64,000 nt of DNA from Longibacter salinarum. Its GTDB lineage: Bacteria; Bacteroidota; Rhodothermia; Rhodothermales; Salinibacteraceae. The translations under genes and the position numbers were made by a program. Location: positions 186,001 to 250,000 of the forward strand of contig NZ_PDEQ01000006.1 in assembly GCF_002554795.1 (NCBI RefSeq), given 5' to 3'. Of the stretch, positions 9,514-20,400 are shown piece by piece. Numbering within the stretch: the first letter of the stretch is position 1; the number at the start of each line of letters is the position of its first letter. The notes under the pieces were generated by a model. The model searched no databases. It worked only from the letters and a program-made list of their open reading frames with translations, and was not told the DNA's origin.

Positions 9514-10464
9514 TTAAGTAAGAGACACGTTTGCTGCCGGAACGGTACGCTTCTCTCGGTCGACCATGGCAACCCAGTCGTTACTCGTTTCGTAACCGGT
9601 GTTGAGGAGAATGTCGCCGAACCGCTCTAGAAAATAGTCGGCGTGTGCTGTGTTGAAGTGGTTTATCCAGTCTCCGGCAACGCCTTTCCTGTAGTGGCTC
9701 TGAGCATCGCTTTCCCCTTTCGTTCGGCCACCCGCTTTCTTCTCGAAGCGATTATCGTAGACCGGTCCGAGAAGCATCGAGCCGCTTACACTGGTTTGGT
9801 GTCGAAGCATTGATAGGCCTGAATGTCGACTAACAAGGCGATTCCACGCAGTTTGCAGGAATCGCTTCGTTTTATCTATCATTCGCGTGTCATCCTCCCA
9901 GGCCATGAGTTCAAGAAAGTCGAATATCTTAACGAAGCCCCCGTACGGATCCGTTGTTAGATTTTCCATGCGCACCTCGAGGATGTTGTCCCGGTTGTAG
10001 TCCCAGGTGTCAATATCCTGAAGACACGCCTTCAGGAAGTCCATTTCCATGAAAAGGCCCTCCTCAAAAGACGTACTCAGGAGCTTGGCGCGGTGCGCCT
10101 TTAGATGTGGCAAGCCGTCCACCGGATGGCTGTTTCGGTGGGAAAAATAAGCTGAGACCACAATGTCTCGCGGATCCCGGATGACGTGAAAGCCTTTCGC
10201 ATCTTTACTCGCCATAAGGCAATCAGCCTGAGAAACATCGGCCGTAATGCAAGAGATGAAGTCTATGTCTTTCGATGCTATGTACGAGCACATTTCGCTT
10301 CTCTCGAACCTGGACTCGTAGTCGGTCAACAGGGCGTGTTTGAGGGGCGTCCCGGGGTCTACGACGACCGAGTACGTGTAACCAGCCTCCCGGAGAACGT
10401 GCTCGATGATGGTGCGCACCCACGTCGAGGCGCATTTGTGATGGCCAAAGTATGCGTAGTTCAT
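9514..10464 (-). CDS. Sulfotransferase domain protein
   Basis: A 316-residue PAPS-dependent sulfotransferase. The 5'-PSB loop is GHHKCASTW (residues 7-15) and the 3'-PB motif RDPRDIVVSAYFS spans 96-108. Both are clear matches to the Sulfotransfer_1/3 type, distinct from the other sulfotransferase in this cluster. The frame reaches a TTG at 10491, but the ATG at 10464 places the PAPS loop at the usual N-terminal position. It probably sulfates a sugar of the polysaccharide or a carrier-linked intermediate; the acceptor cannot be told from sequence. Confidence 0.88.
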   Translation of the reverse strand: MNYAYFGHHKCASTWVRTIIEHVLREAGYTYSVVVDPGTPLKHALLTDYESRFERSEMCSYIASKDIDFISCITADVSQADCLMASKDAKGFHVIRDPRDIVVSAYFSHRNSHPVDGLPHLKAHRAKLLSTSFEEGLFMEMDFLKACLQDIDTWDYNRDNILEVRMENLTTDPYGGFVKIFDFLELMAWEDDTRMIDKTKRFLQTAWNRLVSRHSGLSMLRHQTSVSGSMLLGPVYDNRFEKKAGGRTKGESDAQSHYRKGVAGDWINHFNTAHADYFLERFGDILLNTGYETSNDWVAMVDREKRTVPAANVSLT

Positions 10465-10507
10465 TGTCTTGAAGGGGGTGAGGGAGGGCAATAAGTACTT
10501 CCGGACG

Positions 10508-11626
10508 CTACGTGTCAGAAGGCGAAAGATGCGTATGCATTATCTCTTGCATTTCGATGAGGTCTACATTGAAATCATCGTCTCTCCATGCGCCCGTCGA
10601 GTGCATCCGCCTGTATGTGTGATTACGCGAAGCAGACAGAAAGTAGAATGATGGAACGAGATGGTGCGACGGGAAAAGCTCTAGAACAAATGCTCGGTCG
10701 GCCCAAAGCAAGTTGGAGAAGCCTGCGCCGTGCGGTCCGACTACGGCCTCGGCATCATAGAAAAGATGGATCTGGTCCTCGTACGAAAGATCTTGCAGCC
10801 GATACGAACGAAAGCCGAATGGACGAAGCGCTTCGAGGACGGCTTCTTCGTTTAGAACCTGTCGTCCCTTCGAATTCCCTGCGCGGCTAATATAGATCCT
10901 GTTCTTGCGTTCACGGGGACGGTTTGGCAGCATTCGATCCGATACGTAGCGCAGGTACTCCGCCGGTAGGTAGCCCGCATGGCGGCGGGTCATAAAAGAG
11001 GTAAATAGAAGCGTATCGAACTCATAGAGCACCCGTCGGCGCAATCTGAGCGGATGGACATTCGACGGAGCCATGCGTGATACGAGAAGCTCTTCGAGCG
11101 GAGTTGGGCCGTCTCGGAGTAAGAGACCGATACGATCAAAAGACTGAAAGAACGGTGCTTGAAGAAGAAAAAGTCGGGGGGCGTGATCGATCAACGTGTG
11201 ATAGTAGTGGTTAAACCTGGACCGCAACGGGGTCACCGGTTGATCGATGCGAATGATTTTCGATGCTGAAAGTGCGTAATGGTCCAGATATTCGGTACGG
11301 CGAATCGTACTCATGGACTCCGCTAAAACCTCTCCGTCTCGGTTCAGGATGACGTTATTGAACGGGCAGTAGAGCACGTTTCGTAGAATCGCCGCGAAGG
11401 CACGCGGGGAGTCAAAGTGCGGCGCTTGATAGTGCTTTACATCCGGAACCAAGGTGGCATTTTCGAGCTCAACTGTTTCGATACGACGCGGCTCGATAAG
11501 CGTCGTCTTTTCGACGTTCGGGAACATGTCATCGAACGTTTCAATCGAGATGTCGCGTCGATCCCGAAAGTGGCTCAGCACCTTTCGGCCGATGGGACGC
11601 GTGAAGTCGATAAATTGCTTGAGCAT
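10508..11626 (-). CDS. Glycosyltransferase family 61 (DUF563) protein
   Basis: A 372-residue protein. The C-terminal half holds the DUF563/GT61 signature GPHGAGFSNLLWADRAFVLE, preceded by NRIYISRAGNSKGRQVLNEE, typical of this family. GT61 enzymes add sugars such as xylose or GlcNAc in eukaryotic glycans; bacterial members occur in polysaccharide loci with unknown specificity. The frame extends to a TTG at 11710 inside the ABC transporter gene, but the ATG at 11626, 47 bases after that gene's stop, is more likely. It sits between the ABC exporter and a sulfotransferase. Confidence 0.85.
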   Translation of the reverse strand: MLKQFIDFTRPIGRKVLSHFRDRRDISIETFDDMFPNVEKTTLIEPRRIETVELENATLVPDVKHYQAPHFDSPRAFAAILRNVLYCPFNNVILNRDGEVLAESMSTIRRTEYLDHYALSASKIIRIDQPVTPLRSRFNHYYHTLIDHAPRLFLLQAPFFQSFDRIGLLLRDGPTPLEELLVSRMAPSNVHPLRLRRRVLYEFDTLLFTSFMTRRHAGYLPAEYLRYVSDRMLPNRPRERKNRIYISRAGNSKGRQVLNEEAVLEALRPFGFRSYRLQDLSYEDQIHLFYDAEAVVGPHGAGFSNLLWADRAFVLELFPSHHLVPSFYFLSASRNHTYRRMHSTGAWRDDDFNVDLIEMQEIMHTHLSPSDT

Positions 11627-11673
11627 CGTGTGGAGAGGGGCGAACCCGTGGTAAAACGTGGGTTGAGGGGCGT

Positions 11674-13566
11674 CTACGCCATTTGTACCTGCAGTTTGTG
11701 ATACTCCCAAAGCTTGCCCTGCTGGTCGATGAGTTCACCGTAGGATCCGTTCTCGACGATCTTACCTTCTTCTAGCACGAATACTTTGTCGGCAGACTCT
11801 ACGGTAGACAGTCGATGTGCGATGATGATGACCGTTCGGTTCTGCATCAGGTGTTCAAGGGAATCGTGGACCAGCTTTTCTGATGCCGAATCAAGTGCAC
11901 TGGTCGCCTCATCAAGGACGAGGATGTCCGGGTCTTGCAGGAGCGATCGAGCAATTGCAATCCGTTGTCGCTGGCCCCCTGAGAGGCGGACGCCTCGGTC
12001 ACCCAGAGGCGTATCAAACCCGTCCGCCATTTCTTCGATGAAGTCGAGCGCATTCGCTTGGGCTGCGACCGCACGGAGCCGTTGTTCGTCCACACCATCC
12101 AGTCCGTAGCAGATGTTGTCGCGCACGGAGGCGTTGAACAAGAATGTGCTCTGGCTCACGACTGCAATTCGATTGCGGAGATCGGACAGTCGGTACTCCC
12201 GGATGTCGTGCCCGTCGTACAGGATTCTCCCTTCTGTTGGGTCGTACACACGGATAATTAGATCTGCCAAGGTGGACTTGCCGGCTCCGGATCCGCCCAC
12301 GAAGGCCACTGTCTGTCCCCGCTCAATTTCAAAGCTCACATCCCGAATGACCTTACTCCCTGGTTCGTATTCGAAGCTGACGTGCTCCAGCACGATTCGA
12401 TCGGTAAAGGCGGGTAAGCGCCGGTTTCCGTCCTGAATGTACGGTTTGTTTGCTGCGTCCAGAAACTCGACAACGTCTTCCAGCGAGCCCCGCTGTGCGG
12501 CCCATTGCCCTCGCAAGCCATTTACGTTCTGCAGGAAGGGCATCAACCGAAAGAGGGCGAAGAGATACGTGAGAAGCGTCGCGACACTCATCGTCCCCGC
12601 AAGGACGAAGTACTTCATTGCGATCACGATGAGTGTGATCAGAGCCGTGGAGGAGACGGACTGCGAGATCGGGCCGATCATCGAATTCATCCGCCCAATA
12701 TCGACTGCGACGTCAGCAAGGCGTCGGCTCTCTCTTTTGTAGCGTTCAGCCTCATACTCATTATTGCCCGAAAGCGAGACGGTACGGATACCCTGAATCA
12801 TCTGAGAGACGATCGACATCACGCGGCTATTGACCTTCGGTATTTCACGTCCTTCCTTCCGTAGACGCCGGACGAAGAGGGTCATCCCACCGAATAGAAT
12901 CCCACAGAGCAGCACAACGAGCGACGTGAGCTTCCAGGAAAGCAAAACAATCGCGGCGGAATACATCACAATCATGTAGCCCTGGATCATGATCTGAACC
13001 GCCGTATCGAAAAAATACTGGACCCGCGAAACCTCTCCACGGACTGTGTTCAGAATCCGCCCCGCGTCGTTTTTCGAGAAGTAAGACAACGACAGTGCGT
13101 TGATCTGGTCGACCACCTCACACCGAATTCGGTGCAGGATGTCTTGCTTCATGCGGATGCTAAAATATTGGCCCAGATACCCAAACCCCGCACGCATGAA
13201 AATGCTCAGGAGGATCAGGCCCGAGATGTGGAATAATCGGTACTCGACATCAGCATCGACAGCCAGAATATATGTGTCGATGAATTCAATCCCACTTCGC
13301 CATGATTCTTGATCTGGTGACGTTAGGCCCTCCAGAAAAGGGATTAGGAGCCCGAGCCCGAGCCCCTCGAAGAGGGCTCCGAGCCCAAGAAAGACGACCG
13401 TGACAGCGAACGTCTTCCGCTCATACCAGAGGTGGCGAAGCAGAAATCGACGATATTTGTCCTTCGGGCGAAGATATTTCGTATACAGTGCGCGCAGAAG
13501 ACGAAGCACCCGCGAGGGGGACTCATTCGTCAGCGTGCCGTTATCGGTCCGAAAAAATGAGGCCAT
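11674..13566 (-). CDS. ABC transporter, fused permease and ATP-binding protein (MsbA-like exporter)
   Basis: A 630-residue half-transporter that would work as a homodimer in the inner membrane. Six hydrophobic segments fill roughly residues 50-340. The nucleotide-binding domain follows, with Walker A GGSGAGKST (about 423-431), signature LSGGQRQR (about 525-532), and Walker B plus catalytic Glu in ILVLDEATSALD (about 544-555), then the switch histidine in IIAHRLSTV. All ATPase motifs are intact. The position among glycosyltransferases suggests it flips a lipid-linked oligosaccharide or glycolipid, but MsbA-like lipid export is possible. There is no dedicated exporter beside the lasso locus 12 kb away, so a role there cannot be ruled out. 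Confidence 0.93.
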   Translation of the reverse strand: MASFFRTDNGTLTNESPSRVLRLLRALYTKYLRPKDKYRRFLLRHLWYERKTFAVTVVFLGLGALFEGLGLGLLIPFLEGLTSPDQESWRSGIEFIDTYILAVDADVEYRLFHISGLILLSIFMRAGFGYLGQYFSIRMKQDILHRIRCEVVDQINALSLSYFSKNDAGRILNTVRGEVSRVQYFFDTAVQIMIQGYMIVMYSAAIVLLSWKLTSLVVLLCGILFGGMTLFVRRLRKEGREIPKVNSRVMSIVSQMIQGIRTVSLSGNNEYEAERYKRESRRLADVAVDIGRMNSMIGPISQSVSSTALITLIVIAMKYFVLAGTMSVATLLTYLFALFRLMPFLQNVNGLRGQWAAQRGSLEDVVEFLDAANKPYIQDGNRRLPAFTDRIVLEHVSFEYEPGSKVIRDVSFEIERGQTVAFVGGSGAGKSTLADLIIRVYDPTEGRILYDGHDIREYRLSDLRNRIAVVSQSTFLFNASVRDNICYGLDGVDEQRLRAVAAQANALDFIEEMADGFDTPLGDRGVRLSGGQRQRIAIARSLLQDPDILVLDEATSALDSASEKLVHDSLEHLMQNRTVIIIAHRLSTVESADKVFVLEEGKIVENGSYGELIDQQGKLWEYHKLQVQMA

Positions 13567-14015
13567 GAGAAGAGGAATGAGTGGGCGTTCCTGAAAGGAA
13601 GCATACGCCGCACCCCGGTTGGCATGTGTCTACTGAAGGGGGAAGACGACCGGGGATGGCATACGAAGGAACGAAGGGCGATGGACGAGTACGTACCACC
13701 ATCGTGCTAAAGCAAAAGGTGTCCTGGCAGAAAGTAGATCGGGCTCGAAACGCTTGAGTCATGCCAAGAAAATCTGTACACCGACGGCTTTCGCTCAGCG
13801 AAGTTGATCATCGCTTCGAACCTACAACAGCCTGAAGGTATCTACACAAGCACAAGAATCTCTGAGCTTTTAGCGTGTCGAGGATGATCCAACGGAGAGA
13901 AGGAAGACGACCGGACGACGGTCGCGGTACAGCACCAGGCAGCTAAAAGTGGGTCGGAAAGGATCCAGATGCAGGGTGTTGGACCGGTGCGAGTTGTCGA
14001 CTGACATCCCACCAG
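13567..14015. other. Intergenic region, no gene recognised
   Basis: 449 bases between two minus-strand genes. Open frames here are short and match no known family. A 12-base word GAAGACGACCGG occurs twice (near 13645 and 13905). The promoter of the ABC transporter block probably lies in the part next to 13566, but no convincing motif was found. Confidence 0.5.
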
Positions 14016-15446
14016 CTACGTATGCAGACGTAGGTGTGTGAGCTGACCAATGAGCGAAGTCATCGGGTCTTTCGCGCGATCGGGATCCACAGCGAAGAAG
14101 GTTTCTTCGGCCACGTTCCGGCGCATATGGTCAATTCGGCGAGCCACGCGAAAGGGAATACCCCGAGAACGGTCGAAACGGCTCCACAGCGACCACGATA
14201 GCGGAAGCCCGCCGAAGCAATCGCGCAGACGCTCGGCCATTGCCGTCTCGTGAGAGATGTCGGATAGCAATCCCCTTTCGACGAGAGTTTCACGAATCTC
14301 GTCGGGTCGGGAGGAAGGGGACTGGAGCAAGCCGTGAAGGGTATCAATCAGCGAGAGAAGACGCTCAATGACGACCTCGTCGTTGAAGTGGCTTAGTACA
14401 TAGCGTCGGCCCTCGGCCCCCATGGCCTCACGACGGCGTTGATCGGTTGCGAGGTCGTAAACCGCGTCAAAAAGCTTCGACCACTTTGCTACAACGTATC
14501 CTGTCTGGCCATTGCGTACGACTTCACACTGGCTGTTGTCGCGACTGGGTGTAGAAAGGGTTACGACCGGCACGCCGCACGCTTGCGATTCTGCCAGAAC
14601 GTTTCCGAACGTCTCGCCCTGACGTGTGATGTGCATAAAGATATCGAATGCTCCGTACGCACGTCTAAGTTCGGTCGGGTCGTCAATTCGATCCAGGATT
14701 CGGATGTAAGGCCGCGTCTTCGGATCAAGCATGCCTACTGCGGATCTGAATTTCTCTGACGGCGCGACGGAGACGAGCCAGGCATTCACCCCACAAGCTC
14801 GAAGGCGTCGGACAAGGGGCAGAAGAGACGAATGAGACTTCCCAGCATATGATTGACCAACCCGACCCAGCAGCACAGCATCATCGGGGATGCCGTGCGA
14901 TTGGCGCCAGTCCGTTCGGAGTTTCGACGACGTGGGGAAAAAGCGATCACCACGCACGGCATTCGGTACCGTGACGAGTACCGGCTTCGACGACGCTCGG
15001 CTCTTTCGATTCAGTGAGCGTTGTTCATAGGCCCAGCAGCACCACGATGACAACTGGCAACTGGCATGAAGAAGAGACTCGTAGGAGCTTGGCTCACCCC
15101 ATATATTCTTCTCGATAAAAACAGTTTGTCGCGACAGTCGGCTCTTCAAAAGCGGGACCAGAGACGCTGGGACGCTGTGGGAGTGAATATGAACAGCGTC
15201 AGGAGACCATTCCTCGACCTCCCGTAATACGGCGTCCGTTCTCGCCGTACCGGGATTCATGACGCCGATCCAGGTCGGTACGCCCTCTGCTTCAAGATCT
15301 GCATACATCGGACCGCTTTCAGCCGCCCACAGCCGGGAATCACGTCCACAGCGAGCATAACCCGTTGCGTAATTCGTCGATACACGTTGGACCCCGCCCG
15401 TCTTCAATCCTGGTGTAATCGTGAGTATTTTCTGAGCGCGCGACAT
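14016..15446 (-). CDS. Glycosyltransferase, GT4 family
   Basis: A 476-residue GT-B enzyme, somewhat longer than average because of a C-terminal extension of about 90 residues. The N-terminus ITPGLKTGGVQRVSTNYATG has the GT4 glycine loop. The middle has VLLGRVGQSYAGKSHSSLL in the position of the nucleotide-binding GR...K motif. QGETFGNVLAESQACGVPVV is a clear E-x7-E motif. It lies 33 bases after the GT2 stop. Predicted role: sugar addition in surface-glycan synthesis. The function of the C-terminal extension is unknown. Confidence 0.9.
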   Translation of the reverse strand: MSRAQKILTITPGLKTGGVQRVSTNYATGYARCGRDSRLWAAESGPMYADLEAEGVPTWIGVMNPGTARTDAVLREVEEWSPDAVHIHSHSVPASLVPLLKSRLSRQTVFIEKNIWGEPSSYESLLHASCQLSSWCCWAYEQRSLNRKSRASSKPVLVTVPNAVRGDRFFPTSSKLRTDWRQSHGIPDDAVLLGRVGQSYAGKSHSSLLPLVRRLRACGVNAWLVSVAPSEKFRSAVGMLDPKTRPYIRILDRIDDPTELRRAYGAFDIFMHITRQGETFGNVLAESQACGVPVVTLSTPSRDNSQCEVVRNGQTGYVVAKWSKLFDAVYDLATDQRRREAMGAEGRRYVLSHFNDEVVIERLLSLIDTLHGLLQSPSSRPDEIRETLVERGLLSDISHETAMAERLRDCFGGLPLSWSLWSRFDRSRGIPFRVARRIDHMRRNVAEETFFAVDPDRAKDPMTSLIGQLTHLRLHT

Positions 15447-15479
15447 GAGGGATAAATATCTGAGTACAAAACACGAAGG

Positions 15480-16472
15480 CTACAAGGAAGACGTAGCCTT
15501 CGAACGGCCGTTCATGCCCGTTATCGCCGATACGGACAGCAACAGGTCATCACGGCGCTTGGCGCGCGTGTAGCCGGTTAGGAAGCCTCGATGCCACGCA
15601 AATTGATAGGCTTCGATAAATCGTCTGTCAGAAGCGAAGGAACGCGCCACGATTGACCGAAGACCCTGGGTAATCCAGTTCATGTAGAGCCACACCGGCG
15701 TGTGTGTCTTATTCGACGCCAAATGTTTCGCGCATAACGTCCATCCCGGCCACAACGCCTCGCGATACCGACGATCGAGGATCCATTCTTCCGTGTATGT
15801 TGCGGGAGATACGCGATGTTCTACACGGGCGTCGGGGACAAATATCGGTTCGCAGCCTGATTCCTGAAGTCGAATTTGCATCTCCGTTTCGTCCCCGACC
15901 GAATTTAAGGTGGATCCGGGACCCAGCCGTGGATCGAATCCTCCGGTCGCGCGCAGGTCGTGTGCGTAGGCCGCCCAGTTAAAGCCCATAAATCCCGTAA
16001 ACCTTCTATCCTTGGTAACGGGGTTGTGGATTCGATCTTGCGCTGAAGCGGGGAGGTATGCTTTTATATGGGTTGGAATGACACGGTTTTTTGGCGTTTC
16101 ATGTGGCCCTCCGAAATAGGCTCGTTTGGGGGCAGATTCTGCTGCGTGAACGTATGCGTTTAGAATGTCGGAATGGAAGGTGATGTCGTCGTCCGTAAAG
16201 AAGATGAGTCCATCTTCGATCGCGCGGAGAGCTGCATTCAGAGCCGATGTTTTTCCCGGACGACTGCGAAAGATATACTGAAGATTTGGGATGCCCGTGT
16301 TCGTAGAGGACAGATGACGCAATGTCGCAGAATCACCGTTCTCTACAATGACCGTTTTGTTGTAGCATGAGGGAAAATCACACGAAGCAAGCGACTGAAT
16401 TGTGCGCGACAGTTTTTCCGTTCGGCTCGAGGCTGCGATGACGATGGAAAGGGAGAGAGGGTGTGTGCGCAT
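15480..16472 (-). CDS. Glycosyltransferase, GT2 family
   Basis: A 330-residue GT-A enzyme. SLSIVIAASSRTEKLSRTIQ starts the nucleotide-binding fold, GKTSALNAAL follows, and FFTDDDITF provides the DxD metal motif. GGFDPRLGPG and the GDETEMQIRL segment match the GT2 acceptor/catalytic ED region. The frame extends to 16538, but the ATG at 16472 places the first strand eight residues in, as usual. It is followed by the GT4 gene at 14016 in the same operon. Confidence 0.9.
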   Translation of the reverse strand: MRTHPLSLSIVIAASSRTEKLSRTIQSLASCDFPSCYNKTVIVENGDSATLRHLSSTNTGIPNLQYIFRSRPGKTSALNAALRAIEDGLIFFTDDDITFHSDILNAYVHAAESAPKRAYFGGPHETPKNRVIPTHIKAYLPASAQDRIHNPVTKDRRFTGFMGFNWAAYAHDLRATGGFDPRLGPGSTLNSVGDETEMQIRLQESGCEPIFVPDARVEHRVSPATYTEEWILDRRYREALWPGWTLCAKHLASNKTHTPVWLYMNWITQGLRSIVARSFASDRRFIEAYQFAWHRGFLTGYTRAKRRDDLLLSVSAITGMNGRSKATSSL

Positions 16473-16632
16473 AGTCGAGGACCGGTTCGACGAAACATCA
16501 AGGGGCGGGCCAGTAGTCAAACAGGGGAATTCCCCCATGGTGCTGAGTTGTGAAACGACTCGACGGAATGGTGCAAGCAGACTAATTCGACAATCGTCCT
16601 GGATCGGGCACCTGCCTCGCGCGGTGGACGTA

Positions 16633-17151
16633 TCAACGGGACAATCGGAGCACCAAAAGGGTCAGGCTTGAGGCTGTGCCGATCAGTGTGCTGATCATGC
16701 GTAGCCCGATCGTTCGGCGTCGCTTCACTTCAATAGCTAATATATCGTTGTTCTGAAGATCTGGGTATGACGACCCCTCCTCCAATATGTCCTCGATCTT
16801 TTCCCGGTAGATCTGTTTTCGTTCGCCACCAACGGATCGGTAGATCACGACATATGGAGTCGATCGCTGCCCGATTTGATCGAGGCCGATTCCTGGAACC
16901 TGAACGACGGAGAGAAACTCGACGAGATCGACATCTCGCTCAACGCGCCAAATACCGGGTCGATTGGCTTCTCCCCAGACGTTCACAATCATCGTGGCTT
17001 CTCCAGGGCGGGCGTATGTTTGGATATTTGCGTCCGTCGGGGTGCTTCCTGAACCGGCTACGCCCTGCGCATACGTTGATAAAGGCACGCCAGTAATGAA
17101 AACAATCACAGTCAGAAACGACGCAAGACGGCGCAGCTCGGAGTTGGACAT
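16633..17151 (-). CDS. SLBB-domain polysaccharide-export-associated protein
   Basis: A 172-residue secreted protein. It has a signal peptide of about 29 residues (hydrophobic ASFLTVIVFITGVPLS, likely cut after TYAQ). A beta-grasp SLBB-like domain follows, reading VNVWGEANRPGIWRVERDVD, then YPDLQNNDILAIEVKRR, which resembles the end of a polysaccharide export (Wza-type) domain. A C-terminal hydrophobic helix (LIGTASSLTLLVLRL) could anchor it. It is much shorter than a full Wza. It is the first gene of the polysaccharide locus in reading direction, suiting a role in export or assembly. Confidence 0.78.
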   Translation of the reverse strand: MSNSELRRLASFLTVIVFITGVPLSTYAQGVAGSGSTPTDANIQTYARPGEATMIVNVWGEANRPGIWRVERDVDLVEFLSVVQVPGIGLDQIGQRSTPYVVIYRSVGGERKQIYREKIEDILEEGSSYPDLQNNDILAIEVKRRRTIGLRMISTLIGTASSLTLLVLRLSR

Positions 17152-17280
17152 AGACCTATCACGGAAGGGGGAATTCAGTGTGCGAGAAGATTACGGGCAC
17201 GACGAGATACGTGGATACTCCTCTGGATTACTGAGGGGTATCAATTTGGGCATAAACATCAAGGTTCGCGATCATGCCAG

Positions 17281-17350
17281 AAACTGAAATACGGCTGCCA
17301 CGGGAGTAACCGCGGCAGCCGCGAGACCATTCAGTTTCTTTTTTTTGTAA
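17281..17350 (-). terminator. Composite hairpin between the giant secreted protein and the SLBB gene
   Basis: An outer stem GAAACTGAA/TTCAGTTTC encloses an inner stem of about 12 base pairs (CGGCTGCC and GGCAGCCG arms with one wobble pair). On the plus side it is followed by CTTTTTTTT; on the minus side by a weaker T-rich stretch. It lies downstream of the minus-strand gene ending at 17418 and most likely terminates it. The better U-tract is on the plus strand, so it may act in both directions. Confidence 0.7.
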
Positions 17351-17417
17351 CTGGAAAAACGTCGGCCTCATGAATGAATGAGAGATGAGCCGGTCTCCTC
17401 TCTTGGTGTCACCGGTT

Positions 17418-20400
17418 CTATCGGATGATGGTCATTTTTCCAGTTCGACTTATCGATCGGTCATCGATCTTCACCGTCAGGCGATACAAGTACATTCCTG
17501 CCGCCAGGTTACCTGCCTCCAGTGTCAGCCGCTGGTTTCTTCCGGCCTGAATGCCGCGTTCCGGTACGCGGATGACGCGTTGTCCCAGGACATTGTAGAC
17601 GTCCATGCTAACGACAGCAGGTATGGGTACGTCAAGCACAATGTCAGTCGACGAATGGAATGGGTTCGGGTAATTCCCTTTCAGCTCGAAGGACGAAGGG
17701 ACGTCCTTCAAAGCACTAAGTGGCAACGACAGTCTGAGCGAGGACACGGTTGAATCGTTGAGAACAAAGGTGGCCCCATCCCTCAGGTCATACGTTCGTC
17801 TGCTGGCTCCGCCTCCAACTTCCTCTGCGGTCCCGGCCGCAGCCTTTCCGGAGACGGATACGGAAATGGGATACGCAGACGCCTGCAGCGAAATCGTGCT
17901 CGTTGTTGTAGTGAGTAGACGACTATCTCCGTCGAAACGGACGTCGAATGAGCCCGTCGGTGGTTTAGGAGGCATCGCATACTGATCCACGATGGCAGGG
18001 TTATTCACGTCCGAGATCTGAAGGACTTGCGTCGCCCCATGTGCATCTTTGAATTGCATCGACATCCGAGGTTCGACTGGTTCGGCATCGGACATCGACT
18101 TTGAGCTCGCGATCGTGGCGGAGGAAGTACAATCGAGCGTGATAGTGATTGGGTCCGAAACACGAACCCAGATCCCCTCGAATGGCACCGTCGATGTCGT
18201 TGTGGTGTAGCTTCCGTTGCTATAACGGTACGCAGTAACCACCTCGGAGGGGAGAGGAACCGTGCAGTTCGGCCCCGAAATCAAATTCCAGCCCGTGTTC
18301 AGGTGCACCCGTACGGATGTAAGCGGGAATCCATCGTACGTCTGGGATCCCCCCGCGGGGGCATTTATCCAGTACCCTTGACCATTCCGGACCTGCGAGA
18401 AGGCGACATATCCACCATTGTACCCCAGGATCGAACCTGGCTCAATGAGGGGAAGCAAGGTCGCCGACGGCACAGCTCCTACGTCATAAGACAGTCCCCA
18501 TAGGGTCCAACCGGTTCCAATTGACTCCGTAAAGCTCGCCAGATCGGCCGGGTCATACGGTGAGAATGTGATCGTCAGGGTTGAGGGAGTCCCCGAAAGA
18601 GTGGTCGAGGACTGAGACTTCATGTTCACGACGTTCGAACTCGACGATGAGCTCATCTCGAACGTGCCCAACGGTAACAGTGCAGGCTCCCACGAAAGTG
18701 TAATTGGATTCGTGCTTCCTTGTACATCTAGTGTCCACTCGAGGGTAGACGGATAGGTTACGCTCGGACGAATATCCGTGAATAGGTCAAAGCTGCCTCC
18801 TATGAATCGCGCGTCGAATGCGTCCACAGGCGGAGTAGGCGGTGCCTTGACATCCTCGCCAGGGTCGAAGCCACTGGTTGCCGTTCCCGACGTGCCGAAC
18901 GAACGTTGAAGGGTTACTGAACCAGAGGTAACGGACATCGAGGCGACGAACGAGTCAGACGTCGGCAAAGGCTCGAACGTTGCCGTGATGAGATAGTCGG
19001 CATTCATGGTGAACTCGATCGGGTTGTTTGTCCCGGTGCGTTCTCCAGACCAACCTGCGAAGTACCATCCGCTTGCCGGTACGGCTTCGACCGACACGAC
19101 AGTGCCTTGATCATAAAAGTCCTGGTTAGGGCTTTTCACGATGCTTCCCTCGCCCACGACCTGCGTATTAAGCGTGTACTGCTCGATTTGCTCGGAGAAG
19201 GTTGCTGTAACAGCAATGTTGGAGTCGACCGTGACCGAAATCGGGTTTGACGTGCCCGTCACATCACCGGACCAGCCAGCGAAAAGCCACCCTGAGCCGG
19301 GCTCTGCAGTGAGTTCGACACTTGATCCAGCATCGTACGATGCTTGATCCGGAGTTTTCGTCACCGTTCCAGTGCCTTGGGTCGAGGTCGACACCGTGTA
19401 TGTGGCGCTTGTGGACTCGGTGAACGTTGCACTAACGGTCACATCGGAGTCCATCGTGACACTGATTGGGTTTGTCGATCCCGTGACATCACCGGTCCAC
19501 TCGACGAACTCCCAGCCGGCTGCTGGCGTGGCCGTGAGCTCGACGATCGTTCCAGGTGCATACGTGCTTTGGTCCGGGGATTGGGTGACCGTCCCGCTTC
19601 CCTGGACATTTGTCGTCAGCGTGTAAGACACCGATGTGTCTTCACTCAAGACTTCGATTGCGCTGACCTTCGCGTTGTTTACTACGCTGGTGAAGTTCAG
19701 AGTCAGGGATCCGTCTGAGACTGTTATCCCTGATACTTCTTTAACGAGCGCCGTTAAGGGGGCTCCCGTCTCTGCGAGGATGTCGAAATCGTCGAGGATC
19801 AGTGAGCCTTCAGCGGATACATCGAATACCCGCTGTCCAGGGTCATTCGTCCCGCGTTCGACGCCGAAGAACAGTTCCGCAAAGTGTAGTCGGACCGTAT
19901 ATGAGCCGTCGCTCACCGGAATGTCGTAGGTCATGTCCCCGTACCGCTCCGTTCGGTAGAGTGGGTCCTCTTGGGTCCCCGCAATCGCGGTGGTGCTACT
20001 TACCTTATATTTGGTTCCGCCGGAGTTGTATTGATCACCGCTCCATACTTCACCCGTGGTCGCTGTGTATGCTGACCCGCCAGTGTTCAGGCGCTGTTCC
20101 GATACCAGCTGGAGGGGCTCATATTTAAGTAGGACCCGGTCAGACGGGTCGCTCTGAGAGCCGGATTGGTCGACAACGACCGCGCTCAGTACGTTGTAGC
20201 CGCCGTCTGCAGAGCTATTCAGCAAGTTGATGGAGATCTCCGCTGTGCCGTTGTTGTCAAGCGTAGCCGTATACTCCTGGACTTGCTTAACACTGTTCAC
20301 ATCATACGGCGAGACCTGGTAGCCACCGGTTGACGGAAGATGGAGGGCAGCCTCGGTCTGCAGGAGTCGAACGGTCTCGCCGGGCGTGCCCGTTACGCGG

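Noticed and set aside
18960-19635. InlB-type units considered as a DNA tandem repeat or recombination site
   Set aside because: The repeat is clear only at protein level; the DNA copies have diverged.
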